Part shown: one piece after another, positions 1 through 9,007 of the stretch | How the letters are laid out: every line of letters begins with the position of its first letter | Position numbering within the stretch: position 1 is the first letter of the stretch | Assembly (NCBI GenBank): GCA_013824265.1 | Contig: PNNO01000002.1 | Span: 109,309-173,308 of the forward strand | Length of the DNA stretch: 64,000 bases | Reading direction: 5' to 3' | DNA from: a bacterium | GTDB lineage: Bacteria; Patescibacteriota; Gracilibacteria; UBA1369; PNNO01 | Translations under genes and position numbers: made by a program | The notes under the pieces: model-generated | Database searches by the model: none | The model's input: the letters and a program-made list of their open reading frames with translations, nothing else | Told to the model about the DNA's origin: nothing

Positions 1-397
1 GCTCAATGTCATATGCTTTTGAAGCTACGGTTCCACGGGTACCCACAACGCTTATTCTCTTATTTTTTGTACTCTTTGCGGCATATTCCGCCAATGGCCT
101 TATAACTCCAAGAATTTTTTTGTCGGTAATATTTTTATCCCTTAAATATTTTTGTTGAAGATGCCTTAAAGCCAAAGCAGAAACCGTATTACACGCGGTT
201 AAAATCAAAGTACAGCCTTTATCAAACAAATATTCTACGGCCTGCTCACTGTATTGCTGAACCGTTTCGGCCGTACGAATCCCGTATGGGGCCCTCGCGT
301 TATCACCCAAATACACATAATCGTACTGGGGAAGTTTATCTAAAATCGGCTTAAGAACAGTAAGCCCTCCATAACCTGAATCAAATAATCCAATCAT
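1..397 (-). CDS. murI: Glutamate racemase, partial (3' end outside the window)
   Basis: Converts L-glutamate to D-glutamate for peptidoglycan in the cytoplasm. The first 132 residues are present. The N-terminal DSGYGGL motif (residues 6-12) carries the first-half acid/base Asp and Ser, GDNARAPYG follows at 31-39, and the catalytic cysteine is Cys69 in TACNTVSALAL. The ATG at 395-397 is chosen because MIGLFDSG is the normal family start. The second catalytic cysteine lies beyond the window edge, so completeness cannot be judged. It is divergent from the DUF881 genes to its right. Confidence 0.93.
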   Translation of the reverse strand, partial: MIGLFDSGYGGLTVLKPILDKLPQYDYVYLGDNARAPYGIRTAETVQQYSEQAVEYLFDKGCTLILTACNTVSALALRHLQQKYLRDKNITDKKILGVIRPLAEYAAKSTKNKRISVVGTRGTVASKAYDIE

Positions 398-472
398 CAA
401 ATACTAGCGTTAGCGAGACTCTTTAATACTTTTAACGCCATTACTTTAACGCTTTAGACACGCATAAGACAA

Positions 473-501
473 TAGACAATTTCCGACCCATTGAGTATAA
501 T
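473..501 (+). promoter_or_regulatory. Sigma70-type promoter for the DUF881 pair
   Basis: TAGACA at 473-478, a 17-base spacer and a perfect TATAAT at 496-501 lie 50 bases before the first DUF881 start. The promoter sits between imperfect inverted copies of AGCGTTAGCGAGACT (from about 404) and AGTCTCACTAACGTTCGCT (to about 545), which could form a large hairpin or an operator. Confidence 0.6.
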
Positions 502-550
502 GCGACTGCTTAATTAACGCCTACTTAAGTCTCACTAACGTTCGCTTCTG

Positions 551-1279
551 ATGAGCACGTCAATTAAAATAATATCGATATTCACAGGAATCCTTGTTGG
601 GCTTTTGGTAATGGCTCAATTTAAAACCACAACTCCAACCGCGAGTTCTTATCCGCTTGATCAAATTGAAGCTCAGGAAGACCTTGTGAAGTCTTATGTT
701 GACGACGAAACACAGCTTAAAAGCCGAATAGTTTCTCTTCGAGAAGAAATAAATAAAACCCTTGATGATAATAATTTGATAAGCCAGACAACCAATCTTG
801 AGAAACTTAACGCGCTAAAAAAAGAAATCGGGCTTTCGGAAATCAAAGGAGAAGGATTTTATATAGAGCTTAATGACAGCAAGTTTATAGACAGAACCTC
901 CATTAAAAGCGACGAGCCGGGGATTGTCTACGCGGCAGACATTAGAGATATAGTTAATCTTTTGCGCGCAAATAACGTTGAAGGAATAGCTATTAACGAT
1001 CAGAGAATAATAGCAACTTCATCAATTACATCGGTAGGCAACAGCTTACTCATAAACAATTCCACTCTTGCACCTCCATTTACGATTTCGGCCGTCGGAG
1101 ACTATGAATCATTTTTGATGAGACTGTCTGACCCCGGAGTATTAACCGATCTTCAAAAAAGAGTGAATGAAAATGGTATACAATTTTTCATAAAAAAATC
1201 ACCATATATAATTCTGCCAATATATAATGGCCAATTCAGATTAAAATTTATTCAAAGAAACGATGGAACTGTTTCATAG
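551..1279 (+). CDS. DUF881 family membrane-anchored protein
   Basis: 242 residues. An N-terminal membrane anchor (about 5-23) is followed by a coiled coil (about 35-95) and a C-terminal DUF881 domain with the family signatures GEGFYIELND, IVNLLRANNVEGIAIND and a closing ISAVGD segment. DUF881 proteins (YlxW/YlxX type) sit near division and cell-wall genes in Firmicutes and Actinobacteria; their role is poorly known. The stop overlaps the next gene by 17 bases, so the two paralogues are probably translationally coupled. Confidence 0.85.
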   Translation: MSTSIKIISIFTGILVGLLVMAQFKTTTPTASSYPLDQIEAQEDLVKSYVDDETQLKSRIVSLREEINKTLDDNNLISQTTNLEKLNALKKEIGLSEIKGEGFYIELNDSKFIDRTSIKSDEPGIVYAADIRDIVNLLRANNVEGIAINDQRIIATSSITSVGNSLLINNSTLAPPFTISAVGDYESFLMRLSDPGVLTDLQKRVNENGIQFFIKKSPYIILPIYNGQFRLKFIQRNDGTVS

Positions 1280-1919
1280 AAAAAAAGACATATATAACAG
1301 CCAAATTGCAATTCTGCTTATAACCGGAATTGTACTGGGATTTCTTGTTATAAATCAGGCAAAGCATTTTACAAATTATGTTGAATCCATTGGCCGCGAC
1401 AGTACCGAAAACGTTTTTAGAAGAATTCAGATTTTAAAAACATCCAACGATGAGTTGAAAGATGAAATCGAAACACTTGAGAAGCAGCTTACAGAGCTAA
1501 CTGATCAGGCTAAATCCTTTGCAACAATTGATAACGAAATAAAGAAAAATGAAATAATCGCCGGAGATATTGATATATGGGGGCCGGGAATTGAGCTTGT
1601 TATTGAGAACAATTTAAACGCGGTATGGTTTACGGATCTTGCAAACGAACTTGTAGCCTCCGGAGCCGAAGCTATAAGCATAAACAGTATACGGCTTACG
1701 GATTCAACAATAGGGTTTGATTCTCTTCCGAACGGACAAATAATGATAAATGGCGTTATTTTGCAGGCGCCATACACGCTTCAAGCAGTTGGAGACAAAG
1801 ATGCACTCGATCAAATATTAACCGGACCTCTTGGAATCCTTGAAAAAATGAAGGCAACTTTTCAGGATTTTAAATACACGATTTCGGAAAAAGACCGCAT
1901 AGAAATGAAACAGGTCTAA
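1263..1919 (+). CDS. DUF881 family membrane-anchored protein, second copy
   Basis: 218 residues with the same plan as the preceding gene: signal anchor about 15-33, coiled coil about 45-90, then a DUF881 core with GPGIELVIENN, LVASGAEAISINSIRL and YTLQAVGD. It overlaps the upstream gene by 17 bases. The two proteins are diverged tandem paralogues and could pair through their coiled coils (inference). They end 12 bases before a convergent regulator gene. Confidence 0.85.
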   Translation: MELFHRKKDIYNSQIAILLITGIVLGFLVINQAKHFTNYVESIGRDSTENVFRRIQILKTSNDELKDEIETLEKQLTELTDQAKSFATIDNEIKKNEIIAGDIDIWGPGIELVIENNLNAVWFTDLANELVASGAEAISINSIRLTDSTIGFDSLPNGQIMINGVILQAPYTLQAVGDKDALDQILTGPLGILEKMKATFQDFKYTISEKDRIEMKQV

Positions 1920-1931
1920 GTCTTTAGATTA

Positions 1932-2462
1932 TTATAGATACGCCAGTACAAGCCAAATTGGTTGAATTCCAAGTATAATGGCAAGAAGGATATACATAAC
2001 TCTTTTGTTGTATCTCTCCTTTTTATGCCCCACTAAAAGCTTTTGATGTTCAATAACCGGAACGGAAGATTTAAGCTGAGCTTCAAGCTGGCCAACTCTA
2101 TAATTTGCTCCCTCAAGTCTTTGCTGAAATCCTTTAAGATCCCTTTGAACTTCTTCGTATAAATTTCTGTAAATGTCTCTGTCTCCGGATTCTATAAAAA
2201 CATCAGGCATTGGTTGTGACTCCATCGCACGTTTAACCTGAGGTTGTCTATATTTGATATTCCTATGAGTTCTTTTCTTCTTTGAAAAATCATTTACTTC
2301 TTCCATATTAAGAAAAATTCTGCCGGCAATATTTTTATTCGACAGCTTTCTTCCTTTGATATATCTGTCCAAAGTGCGAGTCGACAACTTCATTATCTTG
2401 GCGGCTTCTTCTCGGCTTACTGTAAATGTTTTTTCAGCTTGTGTTGACATACTTAAAGACAT
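1932..2462 (-). CDS. Membrane-anchored HTH (MerR/excisionase-like) regulator with coiled coil
   Basis: 176 residues. Residues about 13-60 resemble an excisionase/MerR-type winged helix (FTVSREEAAKIMKLSTRTL, then a GRIFLNMEEV wing). A basic stretch follows, then a predicted coiled coil (about 105-140) and one C-terminal membrane helix (about 153-175). The order HTH, coiled coil, tail anchor suggests a DNA-binding protein tethered to the membrane, either a regulator or a chromosome tether. No specific family is recognised. Its promoter region carries an inverted repeat that could be an autoregulatory operator. Confidence 0.75.
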   Translation of the reverse strand: MSLSMSTQAEKTFTVSREEAAKIMKLSTRTLDRYIKGRKLSNKNIAGRIFLNMEEVNDFSKKKRTHRNIKYRQPQVKRAMESQPMPDVFIESGDRDIYRNLYEEVQRDLKGFQQRLEGANYRVGQLEAQLKSSVPVIEHQKLLVGHKKERYNKRVMYILLAIILGIQPIWLVLAYL

Positions 2463-2484
2463 TAGTTTGACTATTGTCGATGCT

Positions 2485-2513
2485 AATATACATATATTTG
2501 CCTATTTTGGCAA
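2485..2513 (-). promoter_or_regulatory. Promoter with TTGCC/GGCAA inverted repeat upstream of the HTH gene
   Basis: On the minus strand TTGCCA (2508-2513), 17 bases and TATATT (2485-2490) form a good sigma70 promoter. The -35 box is part of a perfect inverted repeat, TTGCC-6 nt-GGCAA at 2498-2513. That is the expected geometry for repression by a dimeric HTH protein, possibly the gene's own product. Confidence 0.5.
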
Positions 2514-2521
2514 GTACTAAT

Positions 2522-3013
2522 TTATAGGCCGCATTGTTCCGTCATACTTGGACAATTTGGAGCAATGGACATGCAGTTGGCTTTTTCAGAATCCCACTTT
2601 GCACATTCACCCATACATGAATCGTAAGAATCTTTTTCAAGTGCGGTTGAAGATCCAGGGACAAGAGAAATACACTGCATTACATAATTGTTGCACGCCA
2701 TCACGCATTGACTTCCACTTTCAACGACAGGTTGCTTTTCTGCCTCAGGCTCACGACAATTAACCGCCAATTCCTGGCAGGTTTGAAAAGTTTCCAAACA
2801 AGATTTTTTAACATCATCCGCTTTTTCACACCTTGATAGACAATCTTCTTTGGTTAAAGTTTCACATTTCCCGGTAGCTTCTTCACAAATTGCCACACAT
2901 TCATTGGCTTCGGTTACAAGCTCCTCAGAAATTTCAATTTGAGCTTCTTCTCCACAGCCACTCAAGCTGAAAATGCCAATTAATAAAATCGACGAGGAAA
3001 TAAGTCTTTTCAT
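2522..3013 (-). CDS. Cysteine-rich lipoprotein, unknown function
   Basis: 163 residues. A lipoprotein signal (MKRLISSSILLIGIFSLSGC) gives Cys20 as the lipidated residue. The mature part is acidic and has about 15 cysteines in CxxxC-like spacings (for example CVAICEEATGKCETLTKEDC and QCVMACNNYVMQC), arranged as two similar halves. This suggests a disulfide-stabilised helical repeat outside the membrane. I recognise no family. The redox genes near 46.7-48.3 kb could serve such proteins (inference). Confidence 0.75.
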   Translation of the reverse strand: MKRLISSSILLIGIFSLSGCGEEAQIEISEELVTEANECVAICEEATGKCETLTKEDCLSRCEKADDVKKSCLETFQTCQELAVNCREPEAEKQPVVESGSQCVMACNNYVMQCISLVPGSSTALEKDSYDSCMGECAKWDSEKANCMSIAPNCPSMTEQCGL

Positions 3014-3093
3014 ATAATTCGGTTTAAAATATACAAAAGAATTGTACTATTTAAACTATTGATGAGCAAGGTGTCGTAAGGTAACATGCTGCC

Positions 3094-3642
3094 ATGAATC
3101 AACGAAAATTATCTCCGGAAGAGATTCTGGAAACCAAAAAAAGTGTAGACGAAATTAGGGCTCTTCCGAGAACCCCAATAGTAACTGTCCTGGACAATAT
3201 ACGCAGCCTTTATAATGTAGGGGCAATGTTTAGAACCTCCGATGGGTTTTTAGCGGAAAAAATTTATTTGTGCGGAATGACTGGCATGCCCCCAAGAAAA
3301 GAAATCGAAAAAACTTCACTTGGAGCGTGTGATACGGTTCCTTGGGAATACAGAAAAGATGCCGCAACGGTAGTGCGCGAATTAAAAGAAAAAGGATATC
3401 AGATTGTTGCTCTTGAACTTACCGATCCGCCAAGGCATTATGCTGAAGCCCAGTTTTCTTTTCCGGCCGCTCTTATAGTCGGACATGAAATAAACGGCGT
3501 TTCAGACGAGGTAATGGATTTGGTCGACTTATCAATTTCAATACCTATGCTCGGAAGAGCAAACTCGCTAAATGTGGCTACGGCCTACGGAATAGCGGCC
3601 TATCAAATGCTTTATAAATATCAGAAAAATGCTTCATCTTGA
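3094..3642 (+). CDS. TrmH/SpoU family RNA 2'-O-methyltransferase
   Basis: 182 residues, the size of a catalytic SPOUT domain with a short N-terminal arm. The SpoU motifs are visible: the motif 1 region LDNIRSLYNVGAMFRTSDG (about 37-55), motif 2 LIVGHEINGVS (about 128-138) and motif 3 IPMLGRANSLNVATAYGIA (about 154-172), which form the knotted SAM site. The substrate (tRNA or rRNA) cannot be told. It overlaps ybeY by 14 bases, so two RNA-maturation genes are coupled. Confidence 0.9.
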   Translation: MNQRKLSPEEILETKKSVDEIRALPRTPIVTVLDNIRSLYNVGAMFRTSDGFLAEKIYLCGMTGMPPRKEIEKTSLGACDTVPWEYRKDAATVVRELKEKGYQIVALELTDPPRHYAEAQFSFPAALIVGHEINGVSDEVMDLVDLSISIPMLGRANSLNVATAYGIAAYQMLYKYQKNASS

Positions 3643-4081
3643 ATTTTACAACGAGACAAAAGACCCGGTTTCCGGAAGAATTTTTGAAGAAATTCTAAAT
3701 ATAATGAATGAAAATTTTAAAGAGATTTTTCCTGATACCCTTGATAAACGCAAACAATATTTTATCTCATGTACGCTTATAGACGACAAGCTCATGAAGG
3801 AAATAAACAAACAATACAGAGGAATAGATAAAACCACCGACGTTGTCTCACTTGGATATCTGGGAGAAAATTCGTTCCCGGGAAATGACATGGCGGGAGA
3901 AATTTTTATTTCCGTGCCAACCGCCACAAAACAGGCTAAGAAACTTGATCACGACGCTTTAACTGAAATTAAATTTTTGTTTGTTCATGGAGTTCTTCAT
4001 ATCTTGGGGTACGAGCACCGCGAAGAAAAAGACTTCCAAATAATGATGGAGCTGACTAATCAAATTTTGGCCCTAAAGTAG
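3629..4081 (+). CDS. ybeY: Endoribonuclease YbeY (rRNA maturation factor)
   Basis: 150 residues, typical length. The zinc motif HxxxHxxxxxH is His120, His124 and His130 ([11 protein letters not shown]), preceded by the family segment [11 protein letters not shown] and [10 protein letters not shown]. YbeY acts in 16S rRNA 3'-end maturation and ribosome quality control. Its start lies inside the end of the trmH-like gene. Its 3' end overlaps the convergent nucleotide-sugar gene by 22 bases. Confidence 0.93.
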   Translation: MLHLEFYNETKDPVSGRIFEEILNIMNENFKEIFPDTLDKRKQYFISCTLIDDKLMKEINKQYRGIDKTTDVVSLGYLGENSFPGNDMAGEIFISVPTATKQAKKLDHDALTEIKFLFVHGVLHILGYEHREEKDFQIMMELTNQILALK

Positions 4082-4986
4082 TCTATTGTTTTTTTAAGAC
4101 CTTCTTCAAGTTGAGTATTAGGCTCCCAATCAAGGGTTTTTTTGGCAAGAGAAACATCGGGCAAACGTCTTTTTGGATCATCTTTGGGAAGATCTCTGTA
4201 CGTTATTTTGCTCTGCGAATTTGTTAATCCGATTATCGTTTTTGCGAGCTCATTTATTGAAATTTCGTGTGGATTTCCCAAATTAACCGGACCTGTAAAA
4301 TCTTCCTTTTCCATCATGAGAATCATTCCGCTTATCAAGTCGTCTATATACTGGAAACTTCGGGTTTGAGAGCCATCACCATAAACCGTTATGTTTTGGT
4401 TTTTAAGGGCCTGAACTATAAAATTTGATACAACGCGCCCGTCATCTTTATACATATTCGGACCATATGTATTAAAAATTCTGACGATTTTAACCTTTGT
4501 CCCATACTGCCTAAAATAGTCCATACAAAGCGTTTCGGCACAGCGCTTTCCTTCATCATAACAAGCGCGGGGGCCAAGCGTGTTCACATTGCCGTTGTAG
4601 CTTTCTTTTTGCGGACTTTCCAGTGGGTCACCATAAACTTCCGACGTGGAAGCCTGCAATATTTTGGCGTCGTATTTTTTGGCAATATTAAGCGCATTTA
4701 TCATCCCAAGAACATTTGTTGTCGTGGTTTTAACCGGATCTTTTTGATAATGAACAGGTGAAGCCGGACAGGCGAGGTTGTAAATTTGATCGACCGGGTA
4801 ATCAAAAGGATTCGTTACATCATGCTCAATAAAAGTGAAGTTTTTATCACGCGAAAGCTCCGCTACGTTCTCTTTTGTGCCGGTAAGAAAATTATCCAAA
4901 GCAATAACTTTGTGACCTTTTTTAAGCAAAGCCCCGCACAAATGGAATCCTATAAAACCGGCCCCTCCGGTAACAAGTATATTCAT
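4060..4986 (-). CDS. UDP-glucuronate decarboxylase (UDP-xylose synthase), SDR family
   Basis: 308 residues. Rossmann motif [10 protein letters not shown] at 7-16, catalytic region STSEVYGDP (Glu116), and Tyr143/Lys147 in YDEGKR, a form typical of UDP-xylose synthases. It would decarboxylate UDP-glucuronate to UDP-xylose using bound NAD+. The gene just upstream encodes the enzyme that makes UDP-glucuronate, nine bases away on the same strand, so the two steps form a small pathway operon feeding glycosyltransferases. Confidence 0.88.
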   Translation of the reverse strand: MNILVTGGAGFIGFHLCGALLKKGHKVIALDNFLTGTKENVAELSRDKNFTFIEHDVTNPFDYPVDQIYNLACPASPVHYQKDPVKTTTTNVLGMINALNIAKKYDAKILQASTSEVYGDPLESPQKESYNGNVNTLGPRACYDEGKRCAETLCMDYFRQYGTKVKIVRIFNTYGPNMYKDDGRVVSNFIVQALKNQNITVYGDGSQTRSFQYIDDLISGMILMMEKEDFTGPVNLGNPHEISINELAKTIIGLTNSQSKITYRDLPKDDPKRRLPDVSLAKKTLDWEPNTQLEEGLKKTIDYFRAKI

Positions 4987-4995
4987 TTAAACCCT

Positions 4996-6249
4996 TTAAG
5001 AAACGCCTACGCCAATATACTTTAAGCCCGCTTTCTTTACCAGCGCGGGGTCAAACATATTTCGTCCGTCAATAAGCAGATCACCCTTCATTTCATTTTT
5101 AAGCTGATCAAAATCAATATTCAAAAACTCGTCCCATTCGGTCATAACCAAAACCGCGTCGGCATCCTTTGCGGCTTCGTATAGGCTACTTGCCTTAACA
5201 ACATTCTCTTTGCCCAAAGACACAACTGGATCGTAAACTTTAATTTTTGCTCCAGCGGCAAGTAATTTTTTTACCGCTTCCATAGAAGGTGCGTCACGCA
5301 GATCATCTGTTTTTGGCTTAAAACTAAGCCCTAAAATGCAAATTGTATAACCGGCTAAATTACCAAAATGTTCGGTTAGTTTTTCCATAACAATATTTTT
5401 CTGATTCTCATTTTTTAATTCAACCGCTTTTATTATCCCCATATTTATGCCGACTTTTTGAGCCTGACTAACCAAAGACTTGTTATCCTTCCCAAGACAC
5501 CCTCCTCCGTATCCAACTCCTGCTCGCAAAAATTCAGGACCTATCCGGCTATCCAAACCCATTACTTTTGACACGTCTTTTACGTTTGCTCCGGTCGCAC
5601 CACAAAGATCGGCCATTTCATTTATAAATGATATTTTTGTGCTTAAGAAAGCGTTTGCAGCGTATTTGGAAAGCTCGGCGGACGCTACGTCAGTAAAAAC
5701 CATCGGTCTTTTTTCGTCCGTAAAAGGAGCATAAAGAGATTTCATTACTTCCGCGTCTTCTTTGTTTTCCGTGCCTATCACAATTCTGTCCGGGTTCATT
5801 GTGTCGCGAATAACAGCTCCCTGCCTTAAAAATTCAGGATTTGAAACAACGTTACCTTTTAAAAATTCCCTACACTTTAATGTTGTTCCAACAGGAACGG
5901 TTGATTTCATGACAAAGATATAATCACCTAGCACAGCCTCTCCGACAGATTTTGCCACATCAAAAACATCGCTTAAATCGGCCTGCCCATCTTCTTTTGT
6001 TGGAGTTCCAACGGCACAAATTACAACCTGGGCATCAACAATGTCCGTGCCAAATTCAAGCTTTCCGGCAGCCAAATTCTTAACAACAAGATCCTTTAAT
6101 TCGGGCTCGTTAATAGGCATTTCCCCTTTTTGAAGACCGGCTATTTTTTCCGCATTTTTGTCTATACAAACAACCTCGTTTCCGGCTTCGGCCAAACAAG
6201 TTCCTGTAGCAAGCCCCACATATCCACATCCGATTACAAGTATTTTCAT
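4996..6249 (-). CDS. ugd: UDP-glucose 6-dehydrogenase
   Basis: 417 residues. NAD-binding GCGYVGLATG at 7-16, AVGTPTKEDGQADL at 79-92, STVPVGTT at 116-123, catalytic Lys205 (STKISFINEMA) and the active-site Cys251 in GVGYGGGCLGKDN, where most homologues have GGSCFPKD. The nucleophile is retained although the flanking Phe-Pro is replaced. It oxidises UDP-glucose to UDP-glucuronate, the substrate of the next gene in the operon. Confidence 0.93.
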   Translation of the reverse strand: MKILVIGCGYVGLATGTCLAEAGNEVVCIDKNAEKIAGLQKGEMPINEPELKDLVVKNLAAGKLEFGTDIVDAQVVICAVGTPTKEDGQADLSDVFDVAKSVGEAVLGDYIFVMKSTVPVGTTLKCREFLKGNVVSNPEFLRQGAVIRDTMNPDRIVIGTENKEDAEVMKSLYAPFTDEKRPMVFTDVASAELSKYAANAFLSTKISFINEMADLCGATGANVKDVSKVMGLDSRIGPEFLRAGVGYGGGCLGKDNKSLVSQAQKVGINMGIIKAVELKNENQKNIVMEKLTEHFGNLAGYTICILGLSFKPKTDDLRDAPSMEAVKKLLAAGAKIKVYDPVVSLGKENVVKASSLYEAAKDADAVLVMTEWDEFLNIDFDQLKNEMKGDLLIDGRNMFDPALVKKAGLKYIGVGVS

Positions 6250-6325
6250 GTGCTTATGTTAGTCGTTAAAAGCATTGCGCGTCAACTTATGATAAAATGC
6301 AGCTAAGTATTAATAAAAACTCAAT

Positions 6326-7057
6326 ATGAAAAAAATGTCGCTTATTGCTTTATCGATTATTCTTTTAAGTGGCTGCCAACAACCAGTTCTCGATTTACCT
6401 ATAGTTGAAACTCCAAAGGAGCACTCTGCGGAAACTGTCACGTACGAAGAGGAAACCGGAACTTACATAATCAAAATTGAATACCCAAAACTCGACTATA
6501 CGGAAGAGATAAACCAGAAGATCAAGAAAAAAATAGATAGCGAAATAAAGCTTTTTATAGAAGAGGCTGACTCGCTTGAACTTAGCGCTGAAGAAATTGA
6601 AGAATTCGGCTATGGAAAAAGCGGATTGTGGATTGATTACGCCGTTTATTTGTTGACCGACGAGTACATAAGCCTCTCATTGGAAAGCTCGATATATAAC
6701 AGCGGGGCGGCTCACCCTTATTCATACACGGAGGTTTTTAACTATGACATTAAAAACGATAAGGAACTTTTACTTGTAGACATGTTTGCTCCGGACACAA
6801 TGTTTTGGGAAGCGATTTCGGCTACTGTGATACCAAAAATCAAGGACAAACTTTATGAGGACGAATTTGCCGATGATAGTTGGATAGACGAAGGTGCCGG
6901 ACCTGATTCTAAGAATTTCAGCGCTTTTAATATCACGGAGAATGGCTTTATATTCCATTTTTTCCCGTATCAAGTGGCAGCTTACGCGGCAGGGCCTCAG
7001 GAAATAGAAGTTAAATTTGAGGAATTGGGCGCGATTTTAATGCCCGAGTGGCAGTAG
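6326..7057 (+). CDS. Lipoprotein with DUF3298/DUF4163-like domain (RsiV/PdaC type)
   Basis: 243 residues. A lipobox, ALSIILLSGC, places the lipid Cys at 16. Residues about 40-140 match a DUF4163-like region (YIIKIEYPKLDYTEEINQKI) and 140-240 a DUF3298-like region (GAAHPYSYTEVFNYDIKNDKELLLVDMF, ending PYQVAAYAAGPQEIEVKFEEL). The fold is found in lysozyme-binding anti-sigma factors and in an N-acetylmuramate deacetylase accessory domain. No enzyme motif is visible; an envelope-binding role is likely. Confidence 0.8.
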   Translation: MKKMSLIALSIILLSGCQQPVLDLPIVETPKEHSAETVTYEEETGTYIIKIEYPKLDYTEEINQKIKKKIDSEIKLFIEEADSLELSAEEIEEFGYGKSGLWIDYAVYLLTDEYISLSLESSIYNSGAAHPYSYTEVFNYDIKNDKELLLVDMFAPDTMFWEAISATVIPKIKDKLYEDEFADDSWIDEGAGPDSKNFSAFNITENGFIFHFFPYQVAAYAAGPQEIEVKFEELGAILMPEWQ

Positions 7058-7119
7058 TACAAATTTTACAAAAAGTCGCCCTTGGACTATTCTTTTTGCG
7101 TAATATTTAATTTGCTCAT

Positions 7120-8199
7120 ATGAAGTCTCTAAAACCAGTTTGGCTAACTCTAATAGCCGTTGTTACTTTTTTTATGGGCATGCAGACTTCCGCAGCGCAG
7201 GCTTCTGATGTGGACAGTTCTCATCCCAATTATGAAGCGATAATGTACCTTATGGACAAAGGTATAGTTAATGGCTATTCGGACGGGACAATAAGGCCGG
7301 ATCAAGAAATTACAAGAGCGGAACTTCTTAAGATTTTTGTTAAATCGGCCGCCGGCAGACCGGAAACTTTTGAGTACAACAGATGTTTTGATGACGTTGA
7401 AATCCTTGAGTGGTACACGGGATATGTTTGTTATGCAAAAGCTGAAGGCTGGGTTGAAGGGTATGAAGATGGCTCTTTTAAGCCTGCAAATTCAATAGAT
7501 AACCTTGAGTCTCTTGCCATGCTGTTTAGAACTCAGGGGCTTAATATGCCGGAATATTGGGAAATTGACAGTGATCCTTTTACTGACGTATCACTTGAAA
7601 ACTGGTACGGACCTAGTGTTTGGTATGCAAAGGAAAATGGAATAATTGATGGCGATAGCGCTAATTTTTATCCCGGAACCTTGATTACCCGCGGAGAAGC
7701 TTTTGAGATGCTTTACAGAACTCTTTTGTACAAAAAAGAACTTTTAAAGCCGGTTTTATATTCCGACGAAAATGTTTCGTTCACGCATTCCGGATTTTAT
7801 ACCCAGGAGATAGATACTTTTACCGAGGACGATACTATGGAGTCATTTTCCGACATGATAACACTGTTCACAAACGACAATAATGATGGCATAGCTTTTA
7901 TGGACGAGGAATTTCTTGCCACCCTTGAAGAAGAAACAGGCCTAAATATTGATGACCTTTTGACCGAAATGACAAACGGAGTTTATGCAGAAGATGTTAA
8001 AGTTAAAAGTGGGAAAGTGAGTGTTTTAAGCGAATATAATGAGTTTTTTGAAGATTTTGATGACGGGGCCGGCACATTTTTATTTAAAGTTGATCCGGCT
8101 TTTGGAAGCAATTCCGGCGTCTATGTTATAGCCCATTACTCTGATGCCAAAACACGAGAAGAATTGATTGCAATGTTTAAAACAATTGTTATAAAATAG
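7120..8199 (+). CDS. Secreted protein with three SLH domains
   Basis: 359 residues. Signal peptide about 1-29 (cleavage after AQAS). Three S-layer homology repeats follow: about 33-76 (YLMDKGIVNGYSDGTIRPDQ), about 88-138 (WYTGYVCYAKAEGWVEGYED) and about 151-205 (WYGPSVWYAKENGIIDG). The C-terminal 150 residues are acidic and of unknown fold. SLH domains normally bind pyruvylated secondary cell-wall polymers, consistent with surface anchoring. Its own product is unknown. Confidence 0.88.
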   Translation: MKSLKPVWLTLIAVVTFFMGMQTSAAQASDVDSSHPNYEAIMYLMDKGIVNGYSDGTIRPDQEITRAELLKIFVKSAAGRPETFEYNRCFDDVEILEWYTGYVCYAKAEGWVEGYEDGSFKPANSIDNLESLAMLFRTQGLNMPEYWEIDSDPFTDVSLENWYGPSVWYAKENGIIDGDSANFYPGTLITRGEAFEMLYRTLLYKKELLKPVLYSDENVSFTHSGFYTQEIDTFTEDDTMESFSDMITLFTNDNNDGIAFMDEEFLATLEEETGLNIDDLLTEMTNGVYAEDVKVKSGKVSVLSEYNEFFEDFDDGAGTFLFKVDPAFGSNSGVYVIAHYSDAKTREELIAMFKTIVIK

Positions 8200-8248
8200 G
8201 CCACAGATACGTCTACTTTTAAATTTAGTGTTATAACCGCGCTCAAAT

Positions 8249-8491
8249 ATGGTAGAAAAAGCTAGATCTAAAGAGTCCAAAAAGACTCCCGGCGACAAGC
8301 CACTTTGTAAAATGAGTATTAACGAACTTAATCTTGAACTGGCTTTGAGAGAGGGACTGCGCCACAGGTACGACAGGGACGATCCAAGCACTCACAAAGA
8401 ACTGCAGCTCCGCGTTAATCAAGTTAAAAGAGCAATTAAGTGCATTGAAAACGGCAAACCGGTAGAAAAAGATGACGAAGACGACGAATAG
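8249..8491 (+). CDS. Small charged hypothetical protein
   Basis: 80 residues, rich in Lys, Glu and Arg with an acidic tail (EKDDEDDE). A central segment, MSINELNLELALREGLRHRYDRDDP, should be helical. It resembles no family I know. It is supported by standard start, codon use like its neighbours and a clear terminator directly downstream. Confidence 0.6.
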   Translation: MVEKARSKESKKTPGDKPLCKMSINELNLELALREGLRHRYDRDDPSTHKELQLRVNQVKRAIKCIENGKPVEKDDEDDE

Positions 8492-8514
8492 TCTCGTGTA
8501 AAAAGACAATTAAA

Positions 8515-8550
8515 AAAAGAGCGGAAATTGCACACATCCTCCGCTCTTTT
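8515..8550. terminator. Bidirectional rho-independent terminator
   Basis: The arms AAAAGAGCGGA (8515-8525) and TCCGCTCTTTT (8540-8550) form an 11-bp stem with flanking A and T tracts. It lies between the convergent small charged gene and the RRM gene and can serve both strands. Confidence 0.85.
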
Positions 8551-8570
8551 GATTTATTTGATCAATTGGA

Positions 8571-8822
8571 CTAAGCCTCTTTTGGTCTAGCTTCGTTTAC
8601 AACGATATTTCGTTTTCCAAGTTGTTTTCCGTCAAGTTCAGCAATAGCTTTTTCAGCTGCTGAATCGTCATCGTAACTTACAAATCCGAATCCCTTAGAT
8701 CTTCCCTGGTGGTCTCTGATGATGATCGCTTCTGAAACATCACCCATGTCCCCAAAGAACGCTTTGAGTTCGTCTTCTGTCGTATTCCAGTCAAGGCTTC
8801 CGACGAATAATTTTTTAGCCAT
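8571..8822 (-). CDS. Single-RRM RNA-binding protein
   Basis: 83 residues, one RNA recognition motif. RNP2 is LFVGSL at 5-10 and RNP1 is KGFGFVSY at 43-50, both with the aromatic residues that stack on RNA. The short bacterial single-RRM proteins (Rbp family) of cyanobacteria and CPR look like this and are linked to cold response or RNA stability. It stands alone with its own promoter and terminator. Confidence 0.92.
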   Translation of the reverse strand: MAKKLFVGSLDWNTTEDELKAFFGDMGDVSEAIIIRDHQGRSKGFGFVSYDDDSAAEKAIAELDGKQLGKRNIVVNEARPKEA

Positions 8823-8841
8823 AGTACGTGCTTAAAAAAAA

Positions 8842-8870
8842 GATATAAATGCAATCTCTAGCGTAATCAA
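8842..8870 (-). promoter_or_regulatory. Promoter of the RRM gene
   Basis: On the minus strand TTGATT (8865-8870), 17 bases, TATATC (8842-8847), 20 bases upstream of the RRM start codon. The match to sigma70 is moderate. Confidence 0.4.
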
Positions 8871-9007
8871 TCCATCAGCAGGCAAACTGTGCACATTTAC
8901 TACCTTGCATGACAGCCAAAGAATGCTCACGTATACTAGAGCATAAAAGCGATATTGGCAAGTCAATAAACAAACTGGTATATTTTCAGCAACTTAAACT
9001 TTTAAAA

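Noticed and set aside
8909..9007. Longer N terminus for the aminotransferase
   Set aside because: The first 33 codons do not resemble the family, which begins near the ATG at 9008.
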